Below, piece after piece: positions 1 through 13,800 of a DNA stretch of 64,000 nt. Source of the DNA: Hemicentrotus pulcherrimus (Eukaryota; Echinodermata; Echinoidea; Camarodonta; Strongylocentrotidae); NCBI GenBank assembly GCA_003118195.1, contig BEXV01000379.1, positions 123,328-187,327 on the forward strand. Direction: 5' to 3'. Position numbers and translations under genes: made by a program. The notes beneath the pieces are model-generated. The model was not told the origin of the DNA, made no database searches, and saw nothing but the letters and a program-made list of their open reading frames with translations. Numbering within the stretch: position 1 is the first letter of the stretch; each line of letters opens with the position of its first letter.

Positions 1-791
1 ATAAGGGCTGAAATAGAGTCTTTTGAATTTAATCATTCACAAGACAGTCACCTTTAAAGTTTTTATTCCATTTCCATTTTTAGACAAAATTAGTAAGCCG
101 ATATGTATTGAAATATATGCGTCTTTACGTGATGTATAATAACATGTGTACCCTAAAAAAAGCTTATTGAGAGACTTACAGAAATATATCTTAAACAACA
201 TCTCGAAAAACAGAATTAATTCATAGTTGTGTTGATGGGATTCTCTCTGAAACTTACGATCTTACGCCAAATGAGTCTTTTTGCTAGCTTCCAGTTTTAA
301 TCAACTGAAACATAATAGGAAACATGTCTATTTGGAAACAAATCACGTATAAATAACGTATGAAATTCGCTCAAAATCTTCTAATATACCTTTAAGCATT
401 AAGATATATAATTTGTCTATCCTGTCTCTCGCGTGACATTTAAAGTACCCGCACAAGGAAGACTAAATACGGTGATTTGATACCCCCATTAAAAGAAGGA
501 ACTTAAAAATAAACAGGACAAGATAATATAGGTTACACAAATCACCTTGACTTCCCGCTTCACGTTCCGGTGGACAACCACTAAAAAGAGATAATTGAAA
601 TAAGAAATCTTTAAAACATGATAAAGATGTTTATCAAACATGTTTTGAAGATTTCTCGTTATTTGTGGGTGCATGATATTATTACGTGAAAGACAACGTA
701 AACTTAATGCTAGCTTATCATTATTATAATTGTGCCTGTATAAGAAGGGACCTTTCTAACCCTCACCACCCTGTATCGCCAATTCAAAATG
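1..791. other. Unannotated AT-rich sequence
   Basis: No supportable gene or repeat was seen here. Reading frames are short (at most about 70 codons) and contain no recognisable motif. The stretch is AT-rich single-copy-looking DNA running up to the first inverted-repeat element. Confidence 0.6.
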
Positions 792-1167
792 GTAAAAGAG
801 AAGGTTGAGTTCTGAGAAAAATAATGTATGAGCATTATCAATGTTATTGTGCTAGGGTGGAAGAACATCAGATTAAACATGTTCCCTGAAAAGCATGGCT
901 CTTTAAATGCCTTCATATTCTAAATATGACATGAAACATCGTAAAAATCGGGGGTAGGTTTTTTCGCCATGTGCTCGTCTAGTCCCATTCTGTGTACAGT
1001 ACTTGTAACTTTGCCAAGATTTGGCCAAATTTCTTATCATTTTGATGATTCCAGAACCTTGCAATACGCACGAATGCTTATATACTAGATGATCAACCTT
1101 TTCTGATAGATTCCACACGTCTCTTTCGCAATGCAATCGCATGATCAGAACTCAACTTCATCTTTAA
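792..1167 (-). mobile_element. TIR element (MITE-like), copy A
   Basis: This is a nonautonomous, noncoding element of about 376 bp. Its right end reads GAACTCAACTTCATCTTTAA and its left end reads TAAAAGAGAAGGTTGAGTTC, which are imperfect inverted repeats of each other. The body matches copy B (4729-5093) in reverse orientation along nearly its whole length, and its right part matches copy C (48263-48638). TTAA is intact at the right end (1164-1167) and appears decayed to GTAA at the left. A TTAA boundary recalls the target preference of piggyBac-type transposases, but the terminal bases (AAAG or AGG) are not a typical piggyBac terminus, so the superfamily is left open. The open frame shared by copies A and B is probably a by-product of shared ancestry rather than a protein. 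Confidence 0.8.
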
Positions 1168-4100
1168 GTCACAAAATATCGAAAATAAAACAAGTAATAC
1201 CTCATAATATAAGAGAATTAATACACTTTCCCCTAAAAGACCAGAGACTTTGAATTCCGCGTAATAATTATTTTCATTTAAATTTGTCATTTGACATCTA
1301 GTAGGCTATAGTTATTTAATTTGGCGAGAATTATTAATTCGCCAACCTTGTGATTATATTTTAAAAGAATAATACAACGACGATGAGACAATGTCTCCAT
1401 TATTTGATCCAATTTTGGTCTTCCGCCCACAATAAACCTTTCAAAACTAAATTACTAAGTGCAGGTAAACAAATGCTATAAACTACTGGACCTTTTGTCA
1501 CCTTTATCAATATTAATGAGACATTTATACCACTTAACTGGTTTCTCTTTCATTTCGACAACATACTTTTAATTAATAGGTTGTTGACCTGTTAAAATTT
1601 AACAACACATTGAAGGAGGGAGATACATAATCATTTTCAGGATTGTCTTCCCATAAGCCCCGTCCACTTTCACAACATAAACACAAACAAATTAATGGGT
1701 TGTGCTTAGTAGCCTACTAGTAGGCTCACATGCATATTTGATGCGATATTATACATCTTTATCACACTATTTAAGAAGTCTGAATCTAGACTAAGTTACT
1801 TGTCAACCAAGCGACCAGGAGTACTTCTGTATCGGTAATGAATTGACACTTAGGCCCTTTTCCTTTCGTCTCCCAAGATGTGTTTGCTTAATTAATCAAC
1901 GTGTTTAATTAGCAGTTCGAGATGGCGATTTGAGTTGGAATACGAATGATGGTGACGACTGATGAGTCTGGCGACCTATAGCTGCAGAATTTCTTATGAA
2001 ATAAATTTGGATGCATGGGTAATAGACTCTGCTGGTATAAAAATACTTAATACCATTTTAATTTATCTTCCAACTTTCACTGTAGGCCTATGTATATTTG
2101 TCACTCTTATTTCAGTTGTTCGTTAGTTCATTAGTTTGTATGTTCGCATATTTCATTCTTCTATAATGTTAATGACTACTTTAATTCAAACGAGACCAGA
2201 AAAATCATAACATATTATGATTGTTCTCTGGTAAACTATAGAGACTACAATAATAATTTTAAAATACTGTTGATACAGAATTAAACATGCATGACGGGAA
2301 CTTCGTTAGACTATGGCATGGAAACCAATGAAATCTGTATCGTCCCCATACACTACAGTCCTCATCAATAAAACCAGGGATATGAGAGTTAAACTAACAA
2401 TCCCTGATAAAACCGAGTAAAGCAGTTTCATCCATGCATGTTGTCCTGCAGATAATCATGATTGCGACACCGCAACGAGCTTAAACCCCTTTCAAATTCT
2501 GTCCATAAAATAGAAGCTCACAATAGCGATTGACTGGACAATCAAATCAACGGACAATGATCGAAAAAAAACCTCCCACAAATAACGCGATAAAGCCATA
2601 ACAGGGTGATTACTCTGGCTGTAAAGCAGTGTATTGAGTTGTCGTCAATCGAATGCGTGAAAACGTGAATTGAAAGGTTGAAGCGCTGGACATGCAGAAC
2701 GATAAAACTTCAATTGGCGGCAATTGAAAAGAGGAAAAACATATAAATGGTTTGGGCGAGACAGCATGACAAATGTGACTAACCGATATATTGGGATCTC
2801 AAACATTCGTACAAACTCTCTCTTCTTGGCACCTTTTAAATGGGGCTAATCTGGTCAGATAAAAAAAATTGCCATGTTCGCAAGTATTACATCTTGGGAA
2901 GAAATTAGAAGCCTATGAATCTTATGAGATTTAGTAAATGAAAGTACCGTTAATCTCTGACAGGTTTCATATTAATATACCCTCTGATATAGGATTTATG
3001 ATTATTTATAGAAACAAGTTTTTATCTTTGGTGCTCCGATTCTTAATATTCAGCATGACCTCATACCGTTTCAAAATAATCGACTTCGAACGGTCAGCGT
3101 CAAAATATTGCACGGCATGATTCAACTGTTATGTGCCCCTGGGGTTGACAGTAATCAAACCAGTTCTTGCCATTAATGAATTATGAATTCATCTAAAAGA
3201 GATTGGTGAGTAAAGAGATGGGAGTGATATTCCTTTCGAAACCCCTTTGTTCTGTTTTTCTCTGAGCGCCCTTACGAGCATGGAGCTAACGGTACTCGTA
3301 TGGTTTTCCCGTGCAATGCATTCACACCTCGGCTCACAGCCCCAGGTGCTATACAGACAAATAGCTCGCTTTTCTCAATGCGCCATCTCGCACACGCACC
3401 ATTGCGAACAGTACCCTTCTACGCATGGATGCAGCTCGCATAATAGCGCCAAACCCGCTCTAATTCATTGCGAGATAAGAGGGACCGTAATGGTGCTAGA
3501 TGCACTGTTATATGAATAGAACAGAGGTGTTAAAGTACAACGGGTTTTGCTTCGATTTGTTGATCGATTGGGGCAATTTGTCAGCCAGCCTGACAAATAC
3601 GGCTTAACCGTTTGTTTAGGGTAGAGGCTACGGCCGCGCGCTGCATGCAGCACAATATTGTGAACGACTTCCCAATCACGGCACCACCGATATTACCGTG
3701 GCAGATTCACAGATTTCAATACATGTTTAAAACACATGCTCTGTCAGTGCACTGGCCGCATCAACAGGGAGTCGGGATAACTCGACATGGCAGATAAGTA
3801 GGCGAGTTCAAAGCCAGCAACTGTCCTAGCGGCCACTCCAAAAGATGTCACTTTGATAAATGCAGGCATGGGGGAGAGTCCACAAAGAAGCGACAAATAG
3901 CGGTTACAAATTGAAGGGTTACGTTTACACGTACTACACACACGTTCACCATTCAGTGTAAATTGAAATACCACTCGAACTTTATACCCATTTCGGATAT
4001 ACACATGGTAGCTACAGTCAGTGGTTTTACAACCTGCAGAACCATAAATAAAGACAAGATTTTCGTAATAATAGTTAATGCGAAGTCAAGGCACTCGCGG

Positions 4101-4728
4101 AACCTACGGACCAGGATTTATTAATTGACCTTAATCGACGTATTTTTGGACAGCGCAGCGTAGTATCGAAAATAAATTGCTTTATAAGCATACTAAGAAG
4201 TTCCTGAAACAACCATTATTTGTATGCCTTTCTTCTTTTTGAATGCAAAAAATCATTGCCGAAGTTCGAACCATATTTCTTCGTCATTTTAGCAGGTAGG
4301 ATTAACGATGATTATGACTTTCCCCTCTTGGATGGAGTTTTTAAGATTTCATGATCACGGTTTCAACATATTTCCATGCATTTTGAAACTTCAGATGGAA
4401 ATGAGAACAAATAAACGAGTCCAACTAATTCATTTTGAAATTCTTTGATTTTTCCCTGCTTCAAGACTTTTGTCAATTTGTTGACTTTCCAATGACTACA
4501 AAAAAAGGGAATCCAGATTCCAGGGCAGTTGGGATTCCTGCAACTGGAATGCACACACGTAACCATGTTATGTGATGCTGAATCCTGAAAACACACGCAT
4601 GGGCACATTCAGTGGTATTTCAGGTTTGGGACGATGATGATGATTGAGTATGAGCATTTGATTATGGACGAGATGAATAGGGAAAAGAAGACGACGGAAG
4701 GAGGACTGAGGTGAGAGGAAACCGTTGT
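1168..4728. other. Unannotated sequence between TIR-element copies A and B
   Basis: The stretch holds no gene I can support. TAGGCCTA occurs at 2083-2090 and a 16-bp palindrome, AGCCTACTAGTAGGCT, at 1711-1726. The part from about 3250 to 3850 is richer in G, C and CpG than its surroundings and carries several overlapping 60-90 codon frames on both strands, none resembling a known family. It could be regulatory or an ancient exon, but nothing decides this. Confidence 0.5.
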
Positions 4729-5093
4729 TTAAAGATGAAGTTGAGTTCTGGTCATGCGATTGCATTGTGAAAGAAACGGTGTGGAATCGACCAGAAAAGG
4801 TTGATCATCTAGCATATAAGAATTTGTGTGTATTGCAAGGTTCTGGAATCATCAAAATGATAAGAAATTTGGTAAAGTTACAAACACTGTACACAGAAAG
4901 ATGTATATGGGACTACACGAACACGTGGCGAAAAAAACCTCCCCCCGAGTTTTACGATAAACATGACATATTTAGAATATGAAGGCATTTGAAGAGCCAT
5001 GCTATCTGATGTTCTTCCACACTTGCGTAATAACAAATGATAAAGTTCACGAATTATTTTTCACCTCTTCCTAGAACTCAACCTTCTCTTTAA
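4729..5093 (+). mobile_element. TIR element (MITE-like), copy B
   Basis: This 365-bp element is inverted relative to copy A. The left end reads TTAAAGATGAAGTTGAGTTC and the right end, read on the minus strand, TTAAAGAGAAGGTTGAGTTC. Both boundaries keep a complete TTAA (4729-4732 and 5090-5093), which fits a 4-bp TTAA target duplication. The interior is noncoding and shares with copies A and C a conserved block around 4795-4910 (GGTTGATCATCTAGC, then TTGCAAGGTTCTGGAATCAT). No transposase fragment is present, so it would have been mobilised in trans. Confidence 0.82.
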
Positions 5094-7441
5094 AGGAGCT
5101 AGCCGCCATTTTCTCTTCGTTTCTTATCCGATGCTCAAATGAAACTGAAAGTCATCCCAGTAGGTGAGACAAAAAGACAGATACATAATGACTGCAATAT
5201 TACCACTAAAAGATGAATATTTCGGATGATCCCTCTCCAGCCAAATTTCTCGCGGTGATTTCTATCAGAGCTGGCCTAGGGATATTCCCTGCCTATACAA
5301 AATTGAATGAAATGGACGCATGTCAGGTTCGGAAGAAATTATTTAATTTGGTGGATAAAAAAGGGTAAATTCTTTGCGCTCTTTTCCCAATCACAATAAA
5401 TATTTAATGAGAAAATCTATGGCAATGTAGAGAGCATGGTTGGTTATCCTTTAACTGCAGAAGACCCCTCAAGAGTATGTGCGCGCGAGACAGGGTAGCA
5501 GAGAGTGAAGGAACAAAAATCAATAAGTGGTGTACTCTTTCTCAAAAGATTGGAGATTGATATATTTTGTCCACGCACTGTCCACGAATATGAATGTTCT
5601 TCCTCACCACAACACCATTCTCTCTCTCTCTCTCTCTCTTCTTCAGAAATGAAATCATCATCTTATGAGCCAAGCCACTGGTTGAACATCTTCAACTAAA
5701 TCAATACAAGGATGCACATACCATTATAACAGAGGGTGGTAAAAATAAATGCGTGCGCGGTGGTCGTTTTATATTTCACAACAATCGTCGCATCTATTTG
5801 GCATTAACGTCTGTATTTGAAAGAGGGGGAAATAGCTACTATTACTAAACAAAATAGCATGTTTTGCCTGGATGTAAGTTCAATGGAAACCTACTTCTAC
5901 ATAATCAGTAAAGAAGTACAACTACATCTATGTCATCAAAGTTTTTTTTTTCAATCTAAAAAGCACAGTCCACACGCCCCATCAAATAGATTAACGAGTC
6001 TTTTTGGTTTGTTTTGCATCACTAACATGTTTATGAAGGGTCCGAAAATACTAATTCTACTGTAGAACCTGTAAATACTAAATATATCATTATCATTGTT
6101 ATTATCCTGCAAACAGAATATAGATATTGAATATTGGATAATGTCTAAGACCACAATAAACCCACCCCAACCTATACATGGTTCCATTATTTTTAGAAGT
6201 CAGAACCTACACCAGTCCTGTATTTATTCATTTATAAATTAATTTTATTCATAAATACGAAGAATCATATTTATTGGCCTATTTGAACTACTATGTACTT
6301 GTAAAGACTTGCTGTAAATGTATGGAGATAAAATGCTTGAAAATTTAGGTTTAATTAAAAAATACGATAAACAAGTAAAATCTCAGTTATAAAATGTCAG
6401 CGTAACTTGATTCTTGGAGTTGGACTGAAGTCATATACCACCTCTTCCCCTTCTCCCAATCTCCAGACATCTGTGAATGCCTCTACAAGAGCCGCTGATA
6501 TTGTGAAGTTCAAGGCCTGGCTTAAAGCTCCTCAAATTTCTCAGTCTTTAGCACGAACCTGTCGTCTCCAATTAGGGATCAGAGGGGCAAGAGTCCTAGC
6601 GCCAGGTCCTACTACCAACCCCCTGAAGGGTTGAAGGGGTCTAGTTGACTCCTTTCTCTATGGTTCTCTCTATAATTGTATGGGTGGTGTGCAGGTGTAT
6701 TCGTGTATGCTTTCGAAAGGGGGAGACATGACGGGCGTTGCGTAGGCAATAACCAAGTCTCTCAAGACTCCAGGAATTCTTAACTCTCACTACTGTCATG
6801 TCCCTCGACTTATTCCACTTTTAGATTTGTCACGAGTACCAGGATGGAAGTGACATGCGCGAAGAGGGGGAAGGGGCGGGAAGTAGTACCCTTAGCCAAC
6901 CCCATCATCTGCCCGTGGAGCTCAGTTTCAAGTCGCATTTTTTTCTGAGGACGCCTCGTGCAGACAGTCGTGGTATCCAGATAACTCTAATTGTGGAAGG
7001 GTGCAATATTTCTCACAATTGCAAATCGGTTGGGATTTATTGGGAATTCGATGGGTCCCAGCAGACTCCTAGAGTGACGACGTTACCCCCTTGATGGGGT
7101 CACCCAGAGTATTTTGACGGAGTCCCCTTTGTTATGTCATGAAATTAGAAGAAGTATGTGGCGGAGAAGTTTTTGTCAGTTGCAAAACAATTCAACACTC
7201 AATTATAAAGACATCTAAGAACTCCGTCACTCGGGAACTTTATTAGTCGATAAAAACCTTGTCACTTACAGCTAACCCCCTATACTTAGAGTCCTGTCGC
7301 ATGTTTATCAAATCCTTCTAACTAAAAAAAATCTAAATCATATCAGTGACACGGGAAGTTAATACAACACGCTGCATGACTGATCATGAGAAACAAAATA
7401 ACACCACATGATTTCATTCGGGGAGGGGGGGGGGGGGGGGG
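5094..7441. other. Unannotated sequence with a CT microsatellite and a possible exon relic
   Basis: A short CT run lies at about 5619-5641. A frame on the plus strand is open from about 6375 to a stop at 6634 (about 86 codons without counting a start). It runs through a more GC-rich patch and ends in a proline- and glycine-rich tail. It has a protein-like composition but no motif I recognise, and I see no clear splice boundary, so I do not call it a gene. The rest, up to the poly-G run that begins near 7425, shows nothing definite. Confidence 0.45.
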
Positions 7442-7466
7442 NNNNNNNNNNNNNNNNNNNNNNNNN
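7442..7466. other. Assembly gap in poly-G
   Basis: Twenty-five N bases sit between two G runs (about 7425-7441 and 7467-7484). This is a sequencing or assembly failure in a homopolymer, so the true length and content are unknown. Open frames that cross it on either strand (runs of glycine or proline) are artefacts. Confidence 0.98.
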
Positions 7467-10164
7467 GGGGGGGGGGGGGGGGGGAGCTCGCAAGCAAGGA
7501 AGAATGGATCGCACAACGAATAATAAAATGTGGATACAAAAACAACAAAAGCATAATCGGAATGACAGGATTAACATGAACTGTTTATGCAGCAGTAGGC
7601 GTTGCACAATGAACACAGCAGGTTCTCTCCACCAAGTCACTGGGACATTCACATCCGAATATCAAGCCATCCATATTATTATTGGGCCCACCTCACTCCC
7701 TGGCTGTCCTTACACTTTCATCAAGCCTCGACAATGAAACTCGAGCAAGCGCCAAGGCTCTGGAATTACACGTCTGGCCTGTTCGTGTAGATACGAAAAC
7801 AAATTGGCATTCACACGTTAATCTATATAGAAATGAAATCACTCTGGTATGTCCATGCTACTTCAATACTATGTGCTATTTATAATGGCTACTGCCAAGA
7901 GTGGGGTACGTGTTGTGCCCCTAGCCAATGTGTGGGTTTGCAAAGAAAGTGGTAAGGGAAAGTGGGACATCGGTACAACGGTCTGGCACTACTAGCAACA
8001 AAGGTATGAATTGTGTGTAGAGAAAAAGAACTAAATACGAGCAAGAGCAGATAGTCAAACACCTAGCTCGCATGGTATAGAAACGTATCGACAATACTGC
8101 ATTATGTCTCTAGAAAATTATGCTAAAAACTAAATCCTACAAATAGACTTGGGGAGGATAGAATTAGAATTTAAATTGACCATTTACTAAACTGGGTCCT
8201 CATCGATCAAAGAAAGGCAAAGATGATCAAGATTTCAGGCCGCGATGAGATGGATGATGTCCCGCACTTAACGCATTTTAAATTTGCTTGTGAATGAAGA
8301 ATTTTCAGAGAAAGCTTACGACAGACCCTTGAGCAGTTGCAGTTCTATAACGCCTAGTGGTTACGGTCACTGCTTAAAAGAGCTTCCGAATGCCACCATT
8401 AATAATCTAACATCCCACCGCTGCCGCTGCATAATTCAACCATAGGTATATAGTGTTGAAGAAAGAGGAATGAATATGCACGTTTCCTTTCCGTGAAAGC
8501 ATGCTGATGTTTGACTAACGTTTCTTAATAGTATCCTACTACTCTTGGCAAAGTGTTCCGACTGAAACATAAACGGAAATGGACATCAAGACTGCTAAGC
8601 TAATGTCACCGGTAGAAAATTTGAGAGGACATACTACTAGCGAATGCGAATCGTGGATTTAGTCAAACATCACATCTCACTTGGTAATTTGGAATCATCT
8701 CATTTATCATTATGCGTTACTGCACGAGCGACGTGGAGAGGTAAGGCGACATCATGCACCTTCGATCAAGGTCAGTCGAGAGAATGACTAACTCCAGGTA
8801 AATATAGACATTCGAGAGGAACATTGACGGGTGAATGCGAAGAAAGGTGAAAACGATGGACTGAGAAGTCTAGCGAATGAATAAGAAAACGGTTTCATGG
8901 ATACAGGGATAATAGGAATGCATGTATCATCACGGATGCAGGTGATATCAGGATCCTGCTTATCACATTTATAGTAGGTGTTCTTTTTATGTGCGGATTT
9001 GAATTTTTTTGCATAACCTTGTCTGAATCATTCCTGGAAAATAAAGACAGACAAAAAGAAGTGAAAGAAACAACATGAAGGGGTTTGTATTCTGTTCACC
9101 CCATCCCAAAGGACCATAGCTACCCCCACGGCCACCAAGCTGTCTGTAGAATTATTGCATGTCAAGCTTGTTTTGCCGACCGTAATCATTCGATTAATAA
9201 GTACATACCAACTGGCACCTCTCTGATCCAGTCCTTGATAGATTAGCTTGAAAACAAAAGAATGTCCCCATCAGATAACACCAAAAACACGAACACCCTT
9301 CAACGTGTGATGCATGTCACGTCACATAATCATAGCCGTCAATGTGTTTTGGGTTGTTTGTGCTGTCGACTTGGATCTTTGGAAAGACCAGGTTGTACTT
9401 TTCATCTTCTTCTCAGCACTAATTGGAAAAGAGGGATTTTGCATTCGGGGACGTAAGCTGATAAGCCCCCGAGCCCTCTGCTAGCCAGTTTATAAATGCA
9501 ATATTGGGTGTATTAAACATGATTATGTATTTTCATGAGGGATGTTTTGCAGAATGTGGGATCGCATTCTAGTCGCCCTCTTTTACTTCCTCGTAAATAA
9601 CATTTTGCCACTAACAAAACATTATCGAAAGTATGAGAAGCTGACTGACTGACGGCTGAGAATGTTGTCAACAACCAATTCAGTATAGACAAACCCAAAA
9701 CATGATGCCAATCACAATTAAGATTGATTTATAATATGGAAAACAAATCTAATGACCAACTAGTTGAAAAGTTATTTCCAGACTTTGTGTTATCTCACTC
9801 CAAGATACGAAACTGTATGAAAGACCCCCGGAGAATCACGTAAATTGTATCATAGGTCCATGATTGTGTTCACGTTATTTGAGAAAATTTTCTCAGGTAA
9901 AATTCATCCCTTGAACATGAAAATCCGTTTAGGTTCAATTTCAGTCTAATGTTCAAGAATGTGCGAAACATTCACTTCACAACCTGTTTCACATAACATT
10001 TCGTTTGTTTTTTAGATTCTGAAAGATCGCATCATGAGAAAAATTCTGAATAATGACCGTGACATACATGTAGGTTTTGAGGTTGTTCTCTATGGGTTTT
10101 GATGTTTCCTTTTGCCTATCGGGACAATTTGCTATTATCATTACTTGATAAATAGAGTGAAAAC
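7467..10164. other. Unannotated unique sequence
   Basis: No gene, tandem array or inverted-repeat element was recognised here beyond the G run at the left edge. Frames are all below about 70 codons. Confidence 0.55.
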
Positions 10165-10440
10165 AAACCATATTGGGAAAATTCTAGACCCCATGTGACC
10201 ACAGGAAAGGAGAGACGAGCAAATGAGGCAAAAAGAAGGGACGGAGTGAGAGTGAGAGATGTGGAAGATGAGATGCATATCATAAACTTATAAGACTAAA
10301 GGAAACCATGTTGGATACATTTTAGACGCCATGTGATCATGTGAACAGAGACAACTTCAGGAAAAGCAGACAGGGAGGAGAAAGTGAGAATGAGACAGGG
10401 AGATGAAGAGAGTGTGAGTGGGGAGAGTGGGATGGAGAGA
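10165..10440 (+). repeat. Two-copy direct duplication, 138-bp offset
   Basis: Two diverged copies lie head to tail. The first begins AAACCATATTGGGAAAATTC at 10165 and the second AAACCATGTTGGATACATTT at 10303. Both continue with TAGAC-CCATGTGA and then turn into purine-rich sequence. The second copy grades into a 14-bp minisatellite (10421-10461). This suggests local slippage or unequal exchange in a purine-rich tract. Confidence 0.7.
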
Positions 10441-10461
10441 GTGGGATGGAGAGAGTGGAGG
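10421..10461 (+). repeat. Short minisatellite, 14-bp unit
   Basis: About three copies of GAGAGTGGGATGGA lie in tandem. On the minus strand the tract encodes the Ser/Leu/Pro/His-rich end of a 136-codon frame (10357-10767), which argues against that frame being a real protein. Confidence 0.8.
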
Positions 10462-10816
10462 GGTCCCTCTCTTGCTCACGGTCATTGCATCCAGCGGGTT
10501 TATACGGTAAGGTGAATGTTGGCTCAGCCAGCCGGAATTGGCGCCTGATGAAAGACTGTACGGGTGCAGGTCAACGCGGAGCCGTAGGGCTTTACATGTG
10601 CTGAGAAATACGAAGTCGTAACCCCTTTCTCTCACTCCTTTATCTACATGTATATGCACACAGAATAAAACGCCTTCATGTCGTGTGTTAACTGACTCCA
10701 TTTTAACAAGGACATCATCTGCACATTTTCCGACCAACTTCCTTTGAAGCCACAAAAAGCTGTTCAACTACAACATGCATAACAGGGTACTGACCAGGTT
10801 TCTGCGGTTGGGATAA

Positions 10817-10843
10817 CCATGGACCTCTCTAGTAGGTCCATGG
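10817..10843. other. Perfect 10-bp inverted repeat (hairpin 1)
   Basis: The arms CCATGGACCT and AGGTCCATGG are separated by the 7-base loop CTCTAGT. The same stem sequence recurs, longer and perfect, at 29028-29063, so this is probably a decayed copy of a dispersed stem-loop rather than a chance palindrome. Confidence 0.7.
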
Positions 10844-13800
10844 GACAACATAATGCATCTTTGGAGCACTACACCGCTGCACTAGATATTATAGATATGC
10901 TTAAATAGTAAAAACCATCAATTTATAAGAAGGAAGAACACCTACTTTTCGAGCCTATTATCAGTTTGTAACTCATCTAAATAAAACGTTCTACAAAAAT
11001 AATATCATTAAGAGGAAAATATGAAAATACAATTTCTAAATAATCCATATTTTTGTATACAGGTTAAGAAGAATTTGTAACCGTGTAACTGTACTGGATG
11101 CTTCATGAAAAGACTGATCACAACTTCACTTCTGTTTCCCTACTCATAATAATACGAATAGGTTTAGGCAGGGTCCAGGAGCTTCATTCGTACTATTGCT
11201 TGTTCATTATCAGAAGAATACGGAGTTGGACTTTAATCCTGCCAATCAAATCGAAAAAAAAAAAAATCATTTTACGACGATGTCAGGTGAAAGAATTATA
11301 CAATGTGATAGGACAAACAACTTGGTAGGCCTACCTATATAAACATTGACGTCATTTGTATATTGAATATAACATGGGTTCATGCACTTGTGACATGAAA
11401 AAGTAAATTTATCATAAAAATAAACACGGTTGGTGAGAATTGAAATCATTGAATGTGGAAGCACACATTTTGTCATCTTTCATTCGAAACGTTGCGGGTC
11501 AATATAAAATGTATCTCTTTCAAAAATATTGACAACTCCTGATACAAGGATTGTTTCAAAAATCATTCTTTGCTACAATTTTTGAAGTAACGTTTCGACT
11601 TTTTCCCCTCAGTAGTCCTATTTCTTTTCGGTTTATTCCCTTTGGAATTCACTCATTTCGGAGAATTTAAATTGGATTGACATAAACCTCAATTTAAGAG
11701 GTGTGTAATGTGAAAAGTCTTTTCCCTGATGTAGCCTACATCCCATTGCTTCTCTGAAACGGAAAGATGCCGTATGGCAATCCCAATGCCTTACCATAAA
11801 TCCCAAACTCAGTAAAGTGCCAATCCCATTAAAGATTTAACGGATTATTCGCACGAAAATTCCATTAAGAGATCTAAGGAAACGCTTTGATAGCAAGAAG
11901 AGGTGAATATATAGCTCGCTTAGGTCCATGCTTTAACACTCTGATATTATATGGACACCCATAGGGAATTATGACTATACAGTCCCAGGAGAATGGCTGA
12001 TATTGAAAATTTAAGCATATTAGGCAAGGCACTCACTCGACCCGTCATAATTTGGTCGAAATTTAAAGTGTGGTTACACTCTTGTGCGCTTGGAGTTTGG
12101 AATCTGATTAAAACTCCTGGTTAAGCGTATGAAATGCGATGCTATAGGTCCCCCTCTCTCTGTACTCAATCAATCCCTTTTCCTAAAAAAAATAAGTCGA
12201 TTATACACATGCACTATATAGCCTCAAATTCTGAAGAGCGCATTATAATTCTGTGGTGGTATGATAATAATGTAAGAGAAGGAAAAATGTGCGTGCTTTT
12301 TAGTGAACCGTGTTGGTATTGAATTAGTCGGCAGTTTATGCCAATTAATTCAGGTTGGTTGAATATGTGAGTGTACTTTTTGTGGAAAGGTAGATTGGAA
12401 ACCTTGAACCAGCTTTAGGGGCTGACTGCTAAGTTTGGGTGAACGTATGAAGCAATCATTCCCACATTGCTTGCATTGATATCTTAATGCAATAAATATA
12501 TCATTAACCCATTCGCATGAGCATGCCCAGTGGTATTGGCATAATTAATGTTCTAGTTTCTTCCTGTCGCTCAGGGAGATTCCATTTGTTTCGAGCACAG
12601 ACTGCATTTAATCATTCAACGTACTTTCTATTGGTGTGAATCCCATTTAGCAACCTAGCTTGTCGAAATTAATAGGTATCACACGATGTTAATTTAGCAG
12701 ACTGCAGACAAATGAAGTCGATTTCCAGCTTTGTGTCTGCCTCGAAAATGTTCAGTTCCCCTATCTCGCTCGGAGCTCCGTCAATTTTCATGTCAATTTA
12801 AAGTTCCTGCCCTGCACTCCCCTGCAATACTACAGTGAAAAGTTACCATCAAAGTAGTGTGTTGGCTGGTACACATTAACTTCATTAACAAGCTGAGAAA
12901 ATACAGCAGGAATTGTTCTGAAGTGCGTTTTTGTCGGCTATACTAACAGGGTGTTGGTGTGTTTGCTTACGGCTGTTTAGGCAAAGGGGCTGAATTGCGT
13001 TGTGCGACAAAAGACCCAATTCTCCCCCGTTTCCCTCCCCGAGAGTGCAGGCTTGGGTTTTTGTGGAGGTCGATAATGTCTTTCTTTACGCTGCTGCCTG
13101 GTGCGATGGGGGATATAGTATCGGAGTGGGGGATTTTGCATCGCTCTTCCGTGCCTGAGTTGCTGCCGCTGCATCAGCTAGTCAGTACAATTCGACGCTG
13201 GAGTTCTAGACAACAGACCTGAAAACCGGGGTTGTTTTCATAGCCAGGTATCGCCCAAAGCCCTGCAGGTTGAAGGCAGATCCTGTTTGCGACCCCACAG
13301 TTTACAGTCAGTTTAAATATAGCATATACCAAATACTACCAACACACACATATATAGTTACAGACTCATTACATGAAGTTTCCGGCACATCAAGAGTTTA
13401 ACTGACTCTACAATTCCAACAGTTTCAAAGGCAATACACAACCGATAAACATTGACATGGTTGAGTACTTGAAAACATGAATAATATGTTATTGCCAAAA
13501 ATAAGCAGTTAAAATGTTATTAGTGTGGAAACTGTGGATACCCTGGATACATTTATAAGAACCAATCGCTTGAAAAAAAAAACATTTCTCTCCTGCCATC
13601 ACATTCAAAACCAAAGCTTACTAGGAGTTTAGAGTCAAATGCATTTTAAAAGAAGTGTCGTGTATGTTGGTAAACAATCTGACAATCATGATATTGTCAA
13701 TAGATCACGAAGAAATTTAGATATGAACAAATTTATCATCATGATCATAGATTCTGCTAAGCCTTTAATGGTATTTGACAGGTTTTGATACCTAATCATT

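Noticed and set aside
1711..1726. 16-bp palindrome AGCCTACTAGTAGGCT
   Set aside because: About one such palindrome is expected by chance in 64 kb, and no related copies were found.
7359..7737. Glycine/proline-run frames of 97-109 codons
   Set aside because: They cross the N gap and the flanking poly-G, so they are artefacts.
10357..10767. 136-codon minus-strand frame containing CADDVLV, reminiscent of a reverse-transcriptase YADD box
   Set aside because: No neighbouring reverse-transcriptase motifs are present, the end of the frame is a minisatellite translation, and a four-residue resemblance is not evidence.
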